Origin: Lachnospiraceae bacterium
GTDB lineage: Bacteria; Bacillota; Clostridia; Lachnospirales; Lachnospiraceae
Assembly: GCA_015058015.1 (NCBI GenBank)
Contig: SVDM01000005.1
Location: forward strand, 62,001-126,000
Direction of reading: 5' to 3'
DNA: 64,000 nucleotides
Shown here: positions 57,307 to 64,000 of the stretch, piece after piece
How positions within the stretch are numbered: position 1 is the stretch's first letter
Layout: each line of letters starts with the position of its first letter
Notes under the pieces: generated by a model
What the model was told of the DNA's origin: nothing
What the model saw: the letters and a program-made list of their open reading frames with translations, nothing else
Database searches by the model: none
Program-made: the position numbers and the translations under genes

Positions 57307-59148
57307 TTAAATACCTCCGCTTACTACTCTACGACCTCTGTGTACCTTCTGTACTCCCGGTTCCGCATTGGTAAGTACCGGGTTTGCTATCTCTAATGCC
57401 GCCATTGCATAATTTCTAAGATCAAGCGGCTCGTTTCTCTTAAATGAGCTGTCTTTGAGTTCCCATACGATAACGCTTCGGCCCTTCTTAAAGCGCACTA
57501 CCATCTTTTCTGATGTCAGCCCTTTAAAATAAGCTGCGTCATATCCGGCTTCTTCGTTCTCCGGGAAGTGACAGTAGTTGGGTCCTTTTGTACTATGCCG
57601 CAACCTCTGATACAGCAAAGCCTTGCCTGCATCTACTCCGAGGATGAATAACGGTGTCTTAGTCCTGTTGTTCGTACTCGGATTTCGGATGAATGGCACG
57701 TCCTGACCGCCCTTGCCTTTGACCGCCCATACCCTGCGGTCTATTCTGTCCTTAGTAAACCTATATACGGCATCCGTGAAGTGTCCGCCGGAATCAATAC
57801 AGGTTGATAGTATGTGTAGCGTGGTCCCGTCTTTCTTCTGAAATCCGGTGAGCAGGAAATTGTCAAGATCCTGCCATACTTGTTCTTTAAGCAGGTCGCC
57901 ATATATCTTCTGGTACCGTATGCCCCAGTTTTCTTTTCCTATTCCCCATCCGACTACTTCTACTTCAAATCTATCATCCTGTACGTCTACACCGGCCGTA
58001 AGCGCTATTACGCCATCCGGCACTTCTGCATCGTAGATCTCGCGCCGATTGAAAAGCTCTACGTCTTCTACGGTGTCGCCGCGTTCTTCCCAAGTCTCAC
58101 CCAGTTCTGTATTTACCCAAACCTTCATACCTTCCGGGTTGCCCTGGTCCATCTGTTCTTTGGCTACTAAAAACTTCTGTACTATTTCCTTCCACCCGCA
58201 AAAGGTGGAAGCTAATGTATTTAAGTGAAATCCCCTTGTTTCTGCATCCGGGTTTTCGGCTACAAATTTACCGTTTATGCCCTGGGCTTTCCATGCGTAT
58301 TCTCCGGATTCCTTTCCGCATCTCTCGCAGCGGTATGTCGGGTCTATCGTAGGATCTGATGAATCAAATACCACATTCGCCCATGCAAGGGGCTGTAAGT
58401 GTCCGCATATGGGACATGGCACATTCCACTCTTCCCTGGTGCTTTGGTTAAACTCTGTCTCTATACGGCTATATCCCTTTAGTACCGGGGTTGATACCAT
58501 AACCGTTTTTTTATCCCAGAAGGTAGTCTGCCTTTTCTGTGCCAGTGATAGGGGGTCGCCCTCTGATCCTGCGCTCTCCGGGTAACGGTCTACCTCGTCG
58601 GCAAGTAATACCTTTATGGGTCTGCTGGCTAATCCCGCTGCGCTGTTTGCTCCAACTATGGTAACGTGGCCGCCGGGGAAGTTCTTTTTCATTATCGTGT
58701 TCCCGGAATACCGGCTTTTAACATCAACTAGGCCCCGGAGCGCCGGAGTATCTCTTATCATCGGCGCCAGCCGGTCCTTACTGAATGTCTGCCCCATGTC
58801 AAGGGTAGGTTGCATTACAAGGATCGGGGCCGGATTATATGCCATAAAGTAAGCCAGGATATTCAGCAATAGTTCCGTTTTACCCAGCTGCGCTGCGCAC
58901 ATGATAACTACTCGCCTTGTCCTGGCATCTCCTATAGCGTCCATGATCTCCCGCTGATACGGGGCTTTGTCGGTGTGCCATCTTCCCGGTTCCGCACTGC
59001 TCTCCGCAGATAACACCCGGTAAGCATCCGCCCACTGTGATAATGTCATTTCCGGGGGCGGCTTTAAAACCGATATGCACCTTGCCAACATATCAACTGT
59101 CGATTCATCTAACTTAACTGTCCTGTTTTTCTTCATCCTCATCATCAC
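57307..59148 (-). CDS. terL: Terminase large subunit (GpA family)
   Basis: The 613-residue product has the GpA-family ATPase: Walker A 'CAAQLGKTE' (84-92), 'VLLADEVDRYPESAG' (Walker B), 'TVMVSTPVLKGYSRIETEF' (coupling). A zinc finger follows in 'CPICGHLQPLAW' and 'CERCGKESGEY', then a C-terminal RNaseH-like nuclease half ('TAGVDVQDDRFEVEVVGWG'). It packages and cuts DNA, and belongs to cos-type (lambda-like) terminases. Start choice is uncertain within four codons; it overlaps the gene upstream by 35 bases. Confidence 0.95.
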   Translation of the reverse strand: MMMRMKKNRTVKLDESTVDMLARCISVLKPPPEMTLSQWADAYRVLSAESSAEPGRWHTDKAPYQREIMDAIGDARTRRVVIMCAAQLGKTELLLNILAYFMAYNPAPILVMQPTLDMGQTFSKDRLAPMIRDTPALRGLVDVKSRYSGNTIMKKNFPGGHVTIVGANSAAGLASRPIKVLLADEVDRYPESAGSEGDPLSLAQKRQTTFWDKKTVMVSTPVLKGYSRIETEFNQSTREEWNVPCPICGHLQPLAWANVVFDSSDPTIDPTYRCERCGKESGEYAWKAQGINGKFVAENPDAETRGFHLNTLASTFCGWKEIVQKFLVAKEQMDQGNPEGMKVWVNTELGETWEERGDTVEDVELFNRREIYDAEVPDGVIALTAGVDVQDDRFEVEVVGWGIGKENWGIRYQKIYGDLLKEQVWQDLDNFLLTGFQKKDGTTLHILSTCIDSGGHFTDAVYRFTKDRIDRRVWAVKGKGGQDVPFIRNPSTNNRTKTPLFILGVDAGKALLYQRLRHSTKGPNYCHFPENEEAGYDAAYFKGLTSEKMVVRFKKGRSVIVWELKDSSFKRNEPLDLRNYAMAALEIANPVLTNAEPGVQKVHRGRRVVSGGI

Positions 59149-59602
59149 CGTTTAAGGCTAATGCGACACGGTAATCGCTGATCTCTTCCAGTGCCTCATT
59201 GATCGCGGCTTTTAATATATCGAATATCTCAGCCTGATTGCCGCCTGCTGCCGCCAGCGCCGGTGATAGCTTGGCCGGCATCGCAAGGAACCTTCCCCGG
59301 ATATTTAAGCACATGGTCTTTATTCCTGTTTCGATGTCCTCCGTGCTGTGAAGCTCCCCTCGCCGGACCTCGTTATCCATCTCGGCGGCTTTGCGCTTCT
59401 CAGCTGTCAGCTTCATTCGTTCCGTTTGCAGGCTCTCTCTTCCGGCGCCGCCTAAATACTTGATGTATCGCAGCACCGTAGGCTTTAAGTCGTAAAGTCC
59501 CGGGCGGGCTTCGTCTATGATTCCCTCGTCCCGGAGCTGTCTAATTCTTCTCTCTGTCAGTCCCAGCCATTGAGATACGGTTTTGCTCGTATATAGCTTC
59601 AT
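59114..59602 (-). CDS. Terminase small subunit, Nu1-like
   Basis: The 162-residue product has a MerR-like winged HTH (about 1-50; 'MKLYTSKTVSQWLGLTERRIRQLRDEGII' in parts), then coiled-coil and a C-terminal TerL-binding tail. The N-terminus is typical for lambda Nu1, the partner of GpA-type TerL. The upstream stop TAG abuts its ATG. Finds cos-type sites. Confidence 0.88.
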   Translation of the reverse strand: MKLYTSKTVSQWLGLTERRIRQLRDEGIIDEARPGLYDLKPTVLRYIKYLGGAGRESLQTERMKLTAEKRKAAEMDNEVRRGELHSTEDIETGIKTMCLNIRGRFLAMPAKLSPALAAAGGNQAEIFDILKAAINEALEEISDYRVALALNGDDEDEEKQDS

Positions 59603-60382
59603 CTATACATCACCCATATCATCTTCATCGTCTATATCATCCACATCTACGCCGCCGTCAGGATCCGGTACCTCGATAGCACCGGTCGCTTTCATTTCGA
59701 GGATCTCTAACCGCTTCTTATCCAGCTTGATCCTCTGCTCGCTCTCTTCAATGGCCCTAAGTCCATTAATGATGGTGGCGATCCTGCCTTGAACCTTGTA
59801 CAAAGCTTCCTGCAATTTATCTATCCTGGCAAATGCAGAATCTTTGTTGTACATACCCATTGTCTGGATCGCTCCGTCTTTCCTGGCATTCCCTTTGCCT
59901 CCCGGTACCCTCATATCGGTAAGGCTGTTTATGTAAAGGGTATCTTCTTCGGCAGCTTCGTACATTGCGATCTTCTCTAAGATCTTGTGCTCCCGGAGCT
60001 TTAGTATCTGCAATTCATGGGTAAGTGCTTCCTTGCTCCCAATCGGGGTCTTCTCTGCCAGCTCCTTCTCGGCATCCGTTAACATATCAAAAAAGATGGT
60101 GCTGTATGCTCCGTCCTTCTCTGCGTTCTTATTCCCCTTGGGTGCTCCCTCATGGTGCCCTTTGGCATTCTTCTTTCCCTTACAGTTCTTATTGCCCGGC
60201 TGGCCTCCGCGCTTTCTCTTCGGAAGTGCGTCTTCCCATTTATCTTTGGTTTTCCAGTTCCGCAAGGTCTGATAGGATACTCCCAGCTGCTCCGCCAGGT
60301 CCTTTAAGTTGACCTTGCCCTTTGTTCTTCGGGCTATATATTCAGCTTTAGCATTATCTCTCTGCGGATCTCGCTTAGGCAT
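59603..60382 (-). CDS. Second terminase small-subunit-like (XtmA/YqaS type) DNA-binding protein
   Basis: The 259-residue product has a HTH N-terminus ('VNLKDLAEQLGVSYQTLRNWKTKDKWEDAL' in parts), a basic Gly/Lys linker ('GNKNCKGKKNAKGHH'), and a C-terminal coiled coil. This matches the XtmA/YqaS group of small terminases. With Nu1 next door, the phage carries two small-subunit candidates; the second may be a regulator or aid. AAAAGGAGGGCTTAT precedes the ATG. Confidence 0.8.
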   Translation of the reverse strand: MPKRDPQRDNAKAEYIARRTKGKVNLKDLAEQLGVSYQTLRNWKTKDKWEDALPKRKRGGQPGNKNCKGKKNAKGHHEGAPKGNKNAEKDGAYSTIFFDMLTDAEKELAEKTPIGSKEALTHELQILKLREHKILEKIAMYEAAEEDTLYINSLTDMRVPGGKGNARKDGAIQTMGMYNKDSAFARIDKLQEALYKVQGRIATIINGLRAIEESEQRIKLDKKRLEILEMKATGAIEVPDPDGGVDVDDIDDEDDMGDV

Positions 60383-60409
60383 ATAAGCCCTCCTTTTGTG
60401 TATAACAAA

Positions 60410-60432
60410 GCCCGCGAATCATCTTCACGGGC
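60410..60432 (-). terminator. Hairpin with T-tract before the terminase gene
   Basis: GCCCGTGAA pairs with TTCGCGGGC (one G-U) and is followed on the minus strand by TTTGTT. It is 28 bases upstream of the small-terminase start, so read-through or antitermination may be involved. Confidence 0.55.
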
Positions 60433-60541
60433 ATTTACTCACAATATCAAAATAACACAAAAAATCCGCAGAAACTGCTAATGCTAAAAATTTTTTTAAA
60501 AAATTTTTTATTTTTACTTCACTACGCTGTCAAAAATGGCT

Positions 60542-60673
60542 TTATATTGAGGATTGCGCCGGCGCAATTTTCTCTTTTGCATTCGTTGCCTGCTGCCCGG
60601 CGCCGGATCCGCACCCGGTTAATTCCAGGATGATCATGAGGCTCATGCCCGCTGCCATTATTCTACTCTTCAT
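60542..60673 (-). CDS. Tiny phage lipoprotein
   Basis: The 43-residue frame starts at ATG (60671-60673), overlapping the stop region of the gene upstream. It has a short signal ('MKSRIMAAGMSLMIILELTG', lipobox L-T-G-C) followed by GSGAGQQATNAKEK and a short tail. Phage lipoproteins of this size act in superinfection exclusion or as outer spanins; neither is provable here. A 16-bp palindrome lies in its 3' half. Confidence 0.6.
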   Translation of the reverse strand: MKSRIMAAGMSLMIILELTGCGSGAGQQATNAKEKIAPAQSSI

Positions 60674-60890
60674 TGTCCTTTGCCTCCTTGTTCTCACTCC
60701 GCTTTTCCAGCGGACGTCCTAAACATTGAGATACATACTCCTTCAGGGCGGCGTTCACACTTGTGTTATGCTCCCGGCACCATTCCTCGAAGGCTTCCGC
60801 ATCTCCTCTATAAAGCTTCGTTCCTACACGCTTATAGTTCTTCTTCTGCCAGGCATAATCTGTCTTGCGCTTCTTCTCTGTCATTGCCAT
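60663..60890 (-). CDS. Small basic phage protein, probable DNA-binding
   Basis: The 75-residue product is basic with 'RKTDYAWQKKNYKRVGTKLYRGD' in parts and a short helical end 'NTSVNAALKEYVSQCLGRPLEK', resembling ribbon-helix-helix proteins (RHH helix 'VNAALKEYVSQCLG'). AAGGAG precedes the ATG by 9 bases. It is the first gene of the leftward operon and could regulate it. Confidence 0.65.
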   Translation of the reverse strand: MAMTEKKRKTDYAWQKKNYKRVGTKLYRGDAEAFEEWCREHNTSVNAALKEYVSQCLGRPLEKRSENKEAKDNEE

Positions 60891-60932
60891 TGTGGTTTAC
60901 TCCTTCCGGTGATCCTCTTTCTGGTTGCCATG

Positions 60933-60961
60933 ATTATACACCATCCCTTTACGGGGTGCAA
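60933..60961 (-). promoter_or_regulatory. Promoter of the leftward structural operon
   Basis: On the minus strand TTGCAC (60956-60961), 17-base spacer, TATAAT (60933-60938). It is 43 bases upstream of the first leftward gene; it is the only good promoter seen before terminase genes. Confidence 0.65.
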
Positions 60962-61154
60962 CCTCTTTTTTTGACCCCCCTTCTTTTTTCTGCCCGGGCC
61001 AGCCGGAAATGGAAATTTTACTATATACCTAGCCAAAAATTGCGCTTCCGAACCCGCATCCCAGAGAGCTGTCCCGGCAGTACCTTGCCGCCGGTCCGGT
61101 GGCTGCTGATCTTGCTTATTTGTGGGCTTGTGGGGCTTTTGTTTTTGTGTTGTT

Positions 61155-61210
61155 GTGGGGTGTGGGTGTGGGGTGTGGGTGTGGGGTGTGGGTGTGGGTG
61201 TGGGTGGGTG
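61155..61210 (+). repeat. GT-rich low-complexity tract
   Basis: The plus strand has about 56 bases built from GTGTGGG-type units with eight or more runs of three or four G. Several G-runs spaced by GT or T give quadruplex potential on the plus strand. It separates the leftward operon from the AT-rich leader on the right. Confidence 0.7.
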
Positions 61211-61215
61211 TAGGC

Positions 61216-61677
61216 GGTAGTTCCTGCCCCCTGTCCTGCCCTGGCTTTGTTTTTGTATAGGTCTTTTCTATAGGATTTTTTATGTAGAATGTATGGGAAT
61301 AAGTAGGGCTGATTTATTTTCTATCTATTGGATGATTGAATAAAGAATACTCATAGGAAATGATAATTGATTATTCTATAAAGATTATCTCGCTAAATGT
61401 ATGGGGATAAATAAGGCTGTCTTTGTCAGTCTATTAGAATAATTATTTCTATTGCCAGGCTATGGGCTTTTATCTGTCTGCTTTGTTCTTATCAAAGCAC
61501 ACTTATGCGGATTTATTTTCTTAATAATGTATGTGATAAGTTGTTAAGGTGTCCTGTCTCGGTGTTTTGTGTCTGATACAGATTTTCTACAGAATTTTTT
61601 CACACATCAAAGCCTTGATAAATATGGCTTTTCGGATTGTCTCAAAAAACTTTTTGAAAAAAATTTTAGAAAAGTAC
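61216..61677. other. AT-rich intergenic stretch with a direct-repeat pair
   Basis: No gene is supported in this stretch. It holds a pair of imperfect 24-bp direct repeats at 61288-61311 and 61396-61419 (AATGTATGGGAATAAGTAGG-type and AATGTATGGGGATAAATAAG-type, 21 of 24 identical), 108 bases apart start to start. The rest is AT-rich and resembles a control or origin-like region. Confidence 0.55.
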
Positions 61678-61734
61678 TTGACAGGGTGTTACCCGTCGTT
61701 GTATATTGTTCTTGCAACGGGGGGCAACCCGTTG
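61678..61734 (+). promoter_or_regulatory. Promoter and hairpins of the DUF5688 operon
   Basis: TTGACA (61678-61683), 18 bases, TATATT (61702-61707). Between them lies GGGT-GTT-ACCC. Downstream CAACGGG-GGGCAA-CCCGTTG (61715-61734) is a perfect 7-bp hairpin at the expected start of the transcript. Together they look like regulated control of the rightward genes. Confidence 0.6.
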
Positions 61735-61760
61735 ACAATACACACAAGGAGGATAACCAA

Positions 61761-62600
61761 ATGGAAAGAGTTATCGCAAAAAGAATTGAGGAACTTATCG
61801 GCAATGGAGTAACAGTTGAAGAGACAACGGTTACCAAGAACAACGGAGTAGTAAAGAGAGCTTTCGTACTCCATGACGGTAGCAACTTATCACCTACCGT
61901 TTACTATCAGGACGATAGGAGCGAAGAGGAAAACATCGAGATGATGGTATCACTCTTTAGGACTTCCGAGAAGTTAGACATTGACTTCTCAAAGGTATTA
62001 ACTAAGAGCTTCGTTCTCGACAATGTAATACCAGTCCTTATCAGTAAAGAGCGTAACACTAAGTTACTTGAAAGCTCACCGCACACTGATTTTCTTGACC
62101 TTGCAATCATCTATGAGCTGGACCTTACCGAGCTGGGTGGCAACTTGGAAAATGCAACGATTAAGTTGAACAATAACCACCTTGATTATCTCGGAATCAC
62201 TCTCGAAGAGTTGAGGGAAAATGCAAAGGCTGACCGCAAGGGAATGACAGTAAGAAGCATCTTTGATTATCTTAATCAGATTTACTGCTTATTCGATGAG
62301 AACTTCGAGAAAAGTGCGGATGTAGTGCCGATGTGGATTATCTCTAATAAGACTGGCTTGTACGGTGCTTCGATTGTAACAGATAAGGCTTTACTCGCTG
62401 AAGTATCCGAGAAGTTGGGGCTTGAAACTTTCATAGTTTTCCCGAGTAGTGTTCATGAGGTAATCGTTATCGCTGACACTCCCGAGGCTTCCGCTTTCGC
62501 TCCGATGGTTCGTGAGATTAACGAGACCGAAGTAGCTGAACAGGACTTCTTAAGCAATTCAGTTTACCGCTACAACGGTACGGAATTAACAATCGTATAG
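61761..62600 (+). CDS. DUF5688 family protein
   Basis: The 279-residue product starts at ATG after AAGGAGGATAACCAA, and runs to TAG 62598. 'NNGVVKRAFVLHDGSNLSPTVYY', 'LSKERNTKLLESSPHTDFLDLAIIYEL' (in parts), and 'SVHEVIVIADTPEASAFAPMVREIN' (in parts) fit DUF5688, found in Lachnospiraceae mobile elements; function unknown. It has no membrane segment. A hammerhead ribozyme begins at its stop codon. Confidence 0.8.
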   Translation: MERVIAKRIEELIGNGVTVEETTVTKNNGVVKRAFVLHDGSNLSPTVYYQDDRSEEENIEMMVSLFRTSEKLDIDFSKVLTKSFVLDNVIPVLISKERNTKLLESSPHTDFLDLAIIYELDLTELGGNLENATIKLNNNHLDYLGITLEELRENAKADRKGMTVRSIFDYLNQIYCLFDENFEKSADVVPMWIISNKTGLYGASIVTDKALLAEVSEKLGLETFIVFPSSVHEVIVIADTPEASAFAPMVREINETEVAEQDFLSNSVYRYNGTELTIV

Positions 62601-62668
62601 GTCGAAACACTCCCCACTTCGGGGAGTGTCTACGGGAGATGGCCTACCCGTACTGATGAGACAGGCTA
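62598..62668 (+). ncRNA. Type II hammerhead ribozyme
   Basis: All conserved elements are in order. The open stem II 5' strand TAGGTC (62598-62603) is followed by the core GAAA (62604-62607, with A15.1). Stem III CACTCCCC-ACTTC-GGGGAGTG pairs 9 bp counting A15.1-U16.1, and the cleavage triplet GTC lies at 62628-62630. Stem I is TACGGG-(10 nt)-CCCGTA (62631-62652), directly followed by CTGATGA (62653-62659). The stem II 3' strand GAC-AGG-CTA pairs with TAG-GTC around an AGG bulge. This is the type II permutation, open at stem II, and cleavage is expected after C62630. The ribozyme starts on the DUF5688 stop codon. Confidence 0.9.
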
Positions 62669-62702
62669 AAGGTGAAACAAAATTCTTAGGAGGGTTTCAA
62701 TT

Positions 62703-63625
62703 ATGACAAGCTACGAGATTATCACAGAACAAATTATTAACAAAATGAATGAGGGTAGAATCCCTTGGGTTAAGCCTTGGAATAACGCTTCCGCTTCTTT
62801 CAGCGGTATGCACAAATGTTTCCTTGCTTTTCCTACTCAACTGGGAAGCGTTATGACCTTATAAATCAAATGCTCCTTGACTTCGAGGCTGGCGAGTATG
62901 CCACTTTCGCACAAATCAAAAAGGATGGCGGACAGGTTATCAAGGGCGAAAAGTCTCATGTTGTTTGTGGCTGGATAGTAGAGGACAAAAAAGTTCTTGA
63001 TAAAAACGGCAAGGCAGTTCTTGACGATGATGGCGAAGAGATTTACAAAAAGACTTTCGCTTTGAGATATTACAGGGTGTTCAATATCCTTACACAGGTT
63101 ACAGGATTAAAGCCGAAGCACGACTGGACACAGCCCGTTGAGGTTAAGCCTGAAGAGATACAAAACGAAGTAGAGCTTATCGAGAGTGCTGAAGCTATCG
63201 TAAAAAAATACATCGAATCCGCTGACGCTCCTAAGCTCGAAATAAAGCCCAGTAATGAGGCTTACTATATGCTAGCCAGGGACTTGGTTGTAGTTCCGAA
63301 GCCCGAGCAGTTTATCGGGATCAACGAGTATTACGGCACCTTATTCCACGAGCTGACACACAGCACCGGAAAAGAGACAAGGTGCAATCGCAAGAGCGAC
63401 AAAAAGGCTGCTTTCGGCAACGAAGAGTATTCCAAAGAGGAGCTTGTCGCCGAGATCGGATCCTGTTTCTTATCATCCACTTGTGGTTTATCATCCGAAA
63501 CAACGCTTCGCAATAATGTGGCTTATTTGCAGAGCTGGCTGAGCGTTCTGAAAGATGATCCTAAGATGATTGTTTACGCTTCGATCCAGGCGGAAAAGGC
63601 TTGCGAATATATCCTTAACGCTTAG
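62703..63625 (+). pseudogene. ArdC-like antirestriction/zincin protein, frameshifted
   Basis: AGGAGGGTTTCAATT leads to ATG at 62703. The first frame gives 'TSYEIITEQIINKMNEGRIPWVKPW', abbreviated, the ArdC N-terminal signature, but stops after 54 codons at 62865-62867. The matching continuation ('YSTGKRYDLINQMLLDFEAGEYATFAQIKKDGGQVIKGEKSHVV', in parts) is in the -1 frame from about 62825 to 63625. The metalloprotease motif 'FHELTHSTG' (HExxH) and 'ELVAEIGSCFL' (third ligand Glu) are intact downstream. ArdC proteins bind ssDNA and protect incoming DNA from restriction. The break at CTT GCT TTT CCT may be a mutation, a sequencing error or an unusual recoding; the first two are more likely. Confidence 0.8.
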
Positions 63626-63637
63626 TTGATAATCCCT

Positions 63638-63669
63638 TACGGTAGGTGGTTAGACCGTATTAGCTTTTT
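63638..63669 (+). terminator. Hairpin with T-tract after the ArdC-like gene
   Basis: TACGGT-AGGTGGTTAG-ACCGTA is followed by TTAGCTTTTTT. It resembles a terminator and also resembles stem I of the ribozyme 1 kb upstream (same 6-bp plus 10-base loop layout). Confidence 0.55.
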
Positions 63670-63708
63670 TGTATAACAAAAACTTTTAGCAAAAAAGGAG
63701 GCTTGGAG

Positions 63709-64000
63709 CATGGCGAAAATGCAATGCTCCATAGATGATATAACAAAAAGACTTAGCACGCTCGGGATCTCCGACTGGCACGAGGTCGCTTCCATTGTCG
63801 CTCACGCAGCTCCGGGAACGTCCTTTAGGTTTCACTACGCTTTCGGCAGCTGGGAATCCGTTTATACTGTTGAGCTTAAAAACAACAAAAAGATTCTGCG
63901 ACATTCCGGCGACAACCGGGGGCGCATTATTACCGGTCCGGCATCTGTTGCCAGGATCATCGGCAAGCCGTGCCGGTCAGAATTGATCAGCTCCGGCATA
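63709..64000 (+). CDS. Unrecognised protein, 3' end outside window
   Basis: ATG at 63709 follows AAAAAGGAGGCTTGGAGC and the frame stays open to the window end, giving 97 residues. It begins 'MAKMQCSIDDITKRLSTLGI' and has 'GTSFRFHYAFGSWESVYTVEL'. No signal peptide, membrane segment or known motif seen. It continues the DUF5688-ArdC rightward block. Confidence 0.65.

Noticed and set aside
61155..61210. CRISPR array or tandem-repeat gene
   Set aside because: The units are short GT-rich simple repeats without spacers or coding periodicity.
60680..61213. Long plus-strand open frame opposite the small basic phage gene
   Set aside because: It is antisense to a gene with a ribosome site and promoter, and its C-terminus is just translation of the GT-rich tract.
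62820..62840. Programmed frameshift in the ArdC-like gene
   Set aside because: No canonical slippery heptamer in the zero frame (codons are GCT TTT CCT), so a mutation or read error is preferred.
63638..63659. Possible second hammerhead ribozyme
   Set aside because: Only the stem-I-like hairpin is present; GAAA and CTGATGA are missing and a T-tract follows, so it is a terminator-like hairpin.

Overview
The left half of the window (1 to about 32.8 kb) is chromosome of a low-to-mid GC Clostridia bacterium, most likely Lachnospiraceae. The inference rests on gene content: FeoB, a VanW-type exported protein, DUF4317 and DUF4080 proteins, PduL, an agmatine deiminase pair, and an Rrf2-isc-cysteine cluster. 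It also rests on AGGAGG-type ribosome binding sites and compact rho-independent terminators. No rRNA gene or intact tRNA gene was seen.

Chromosomal layout: 0-8.3 kb holds FeoB, an HxlR regulator, TrmL, an aminotransferase/Lrp/AIR-synthase-like operon, a VanW protein, a tiny membrane protein, a DnaQ-like exonuclease and Nth. 8.3-17.6 kb holds a B12/radical SAM protein, a degenerate hybrid kinase, two EamA transporters, the agmatine-to-putrescine pair (aguA-aguB) and a PTS enzyme I. 17.6-26.2 kb holds an orphan ABC binding protein, a lipase-like hydrolase, an MCP-like coiled coil, PduL, DUF4317, a CobW GTPase with a His-rich partner, a divergent URO-D family protein and a histidine phosphatase. 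26.2-28.1 kb holds a secreted CAP-domain protein behind two tandem c-di-GMP-I riboswitches. 28.2-32.7 kb holds cysK, a MetY-type gene, an Rrf2 regulator, iscU and iscS, with matching ACCTAT/ATAGGT operators at both promoters.

At about 32.85 kb the chromosome ends in a 43-base 3' fragment of a tRNA-Lys(CUU) gene on the minus strand, read here as the left attachment site of a prophage that continues past the right edge. From 33.1 to 60.9 kb a single leftward late operon encodes a contractile-tailed phage. Packaging and head genes are lambda-like (two small-terminase candidates, GpA-type TerL, lambda-type portal, ClpP-like protease with a nested scaffold, gpD/gpE-like proteins). The tail is P2-like (sheath, tube, a chaperone with a T_TTT_TTA slippery site, tape measure, X, D, V, U, W, J, I, fibre). 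Lysis genes come last.

The standout system is a diversity-generating retroelement (DGR) at 35.96-38.84 kb. A reverse transcriptase, a 116-bp template repeat and a matching variable repeat at the C-terminus of the tail-tip protein are arranged in one direction; 15 of 16 differences fall at template adenines. The phage would use it to vary its receptor-binding tip. Right of 61 kb the genes turn rightward (DUF5688 protein, frameshifted ArdC-like zincin, a partial gene), and a complete type II hammerhead ribozyme starts on the stop codon of the DUF5688 gene.
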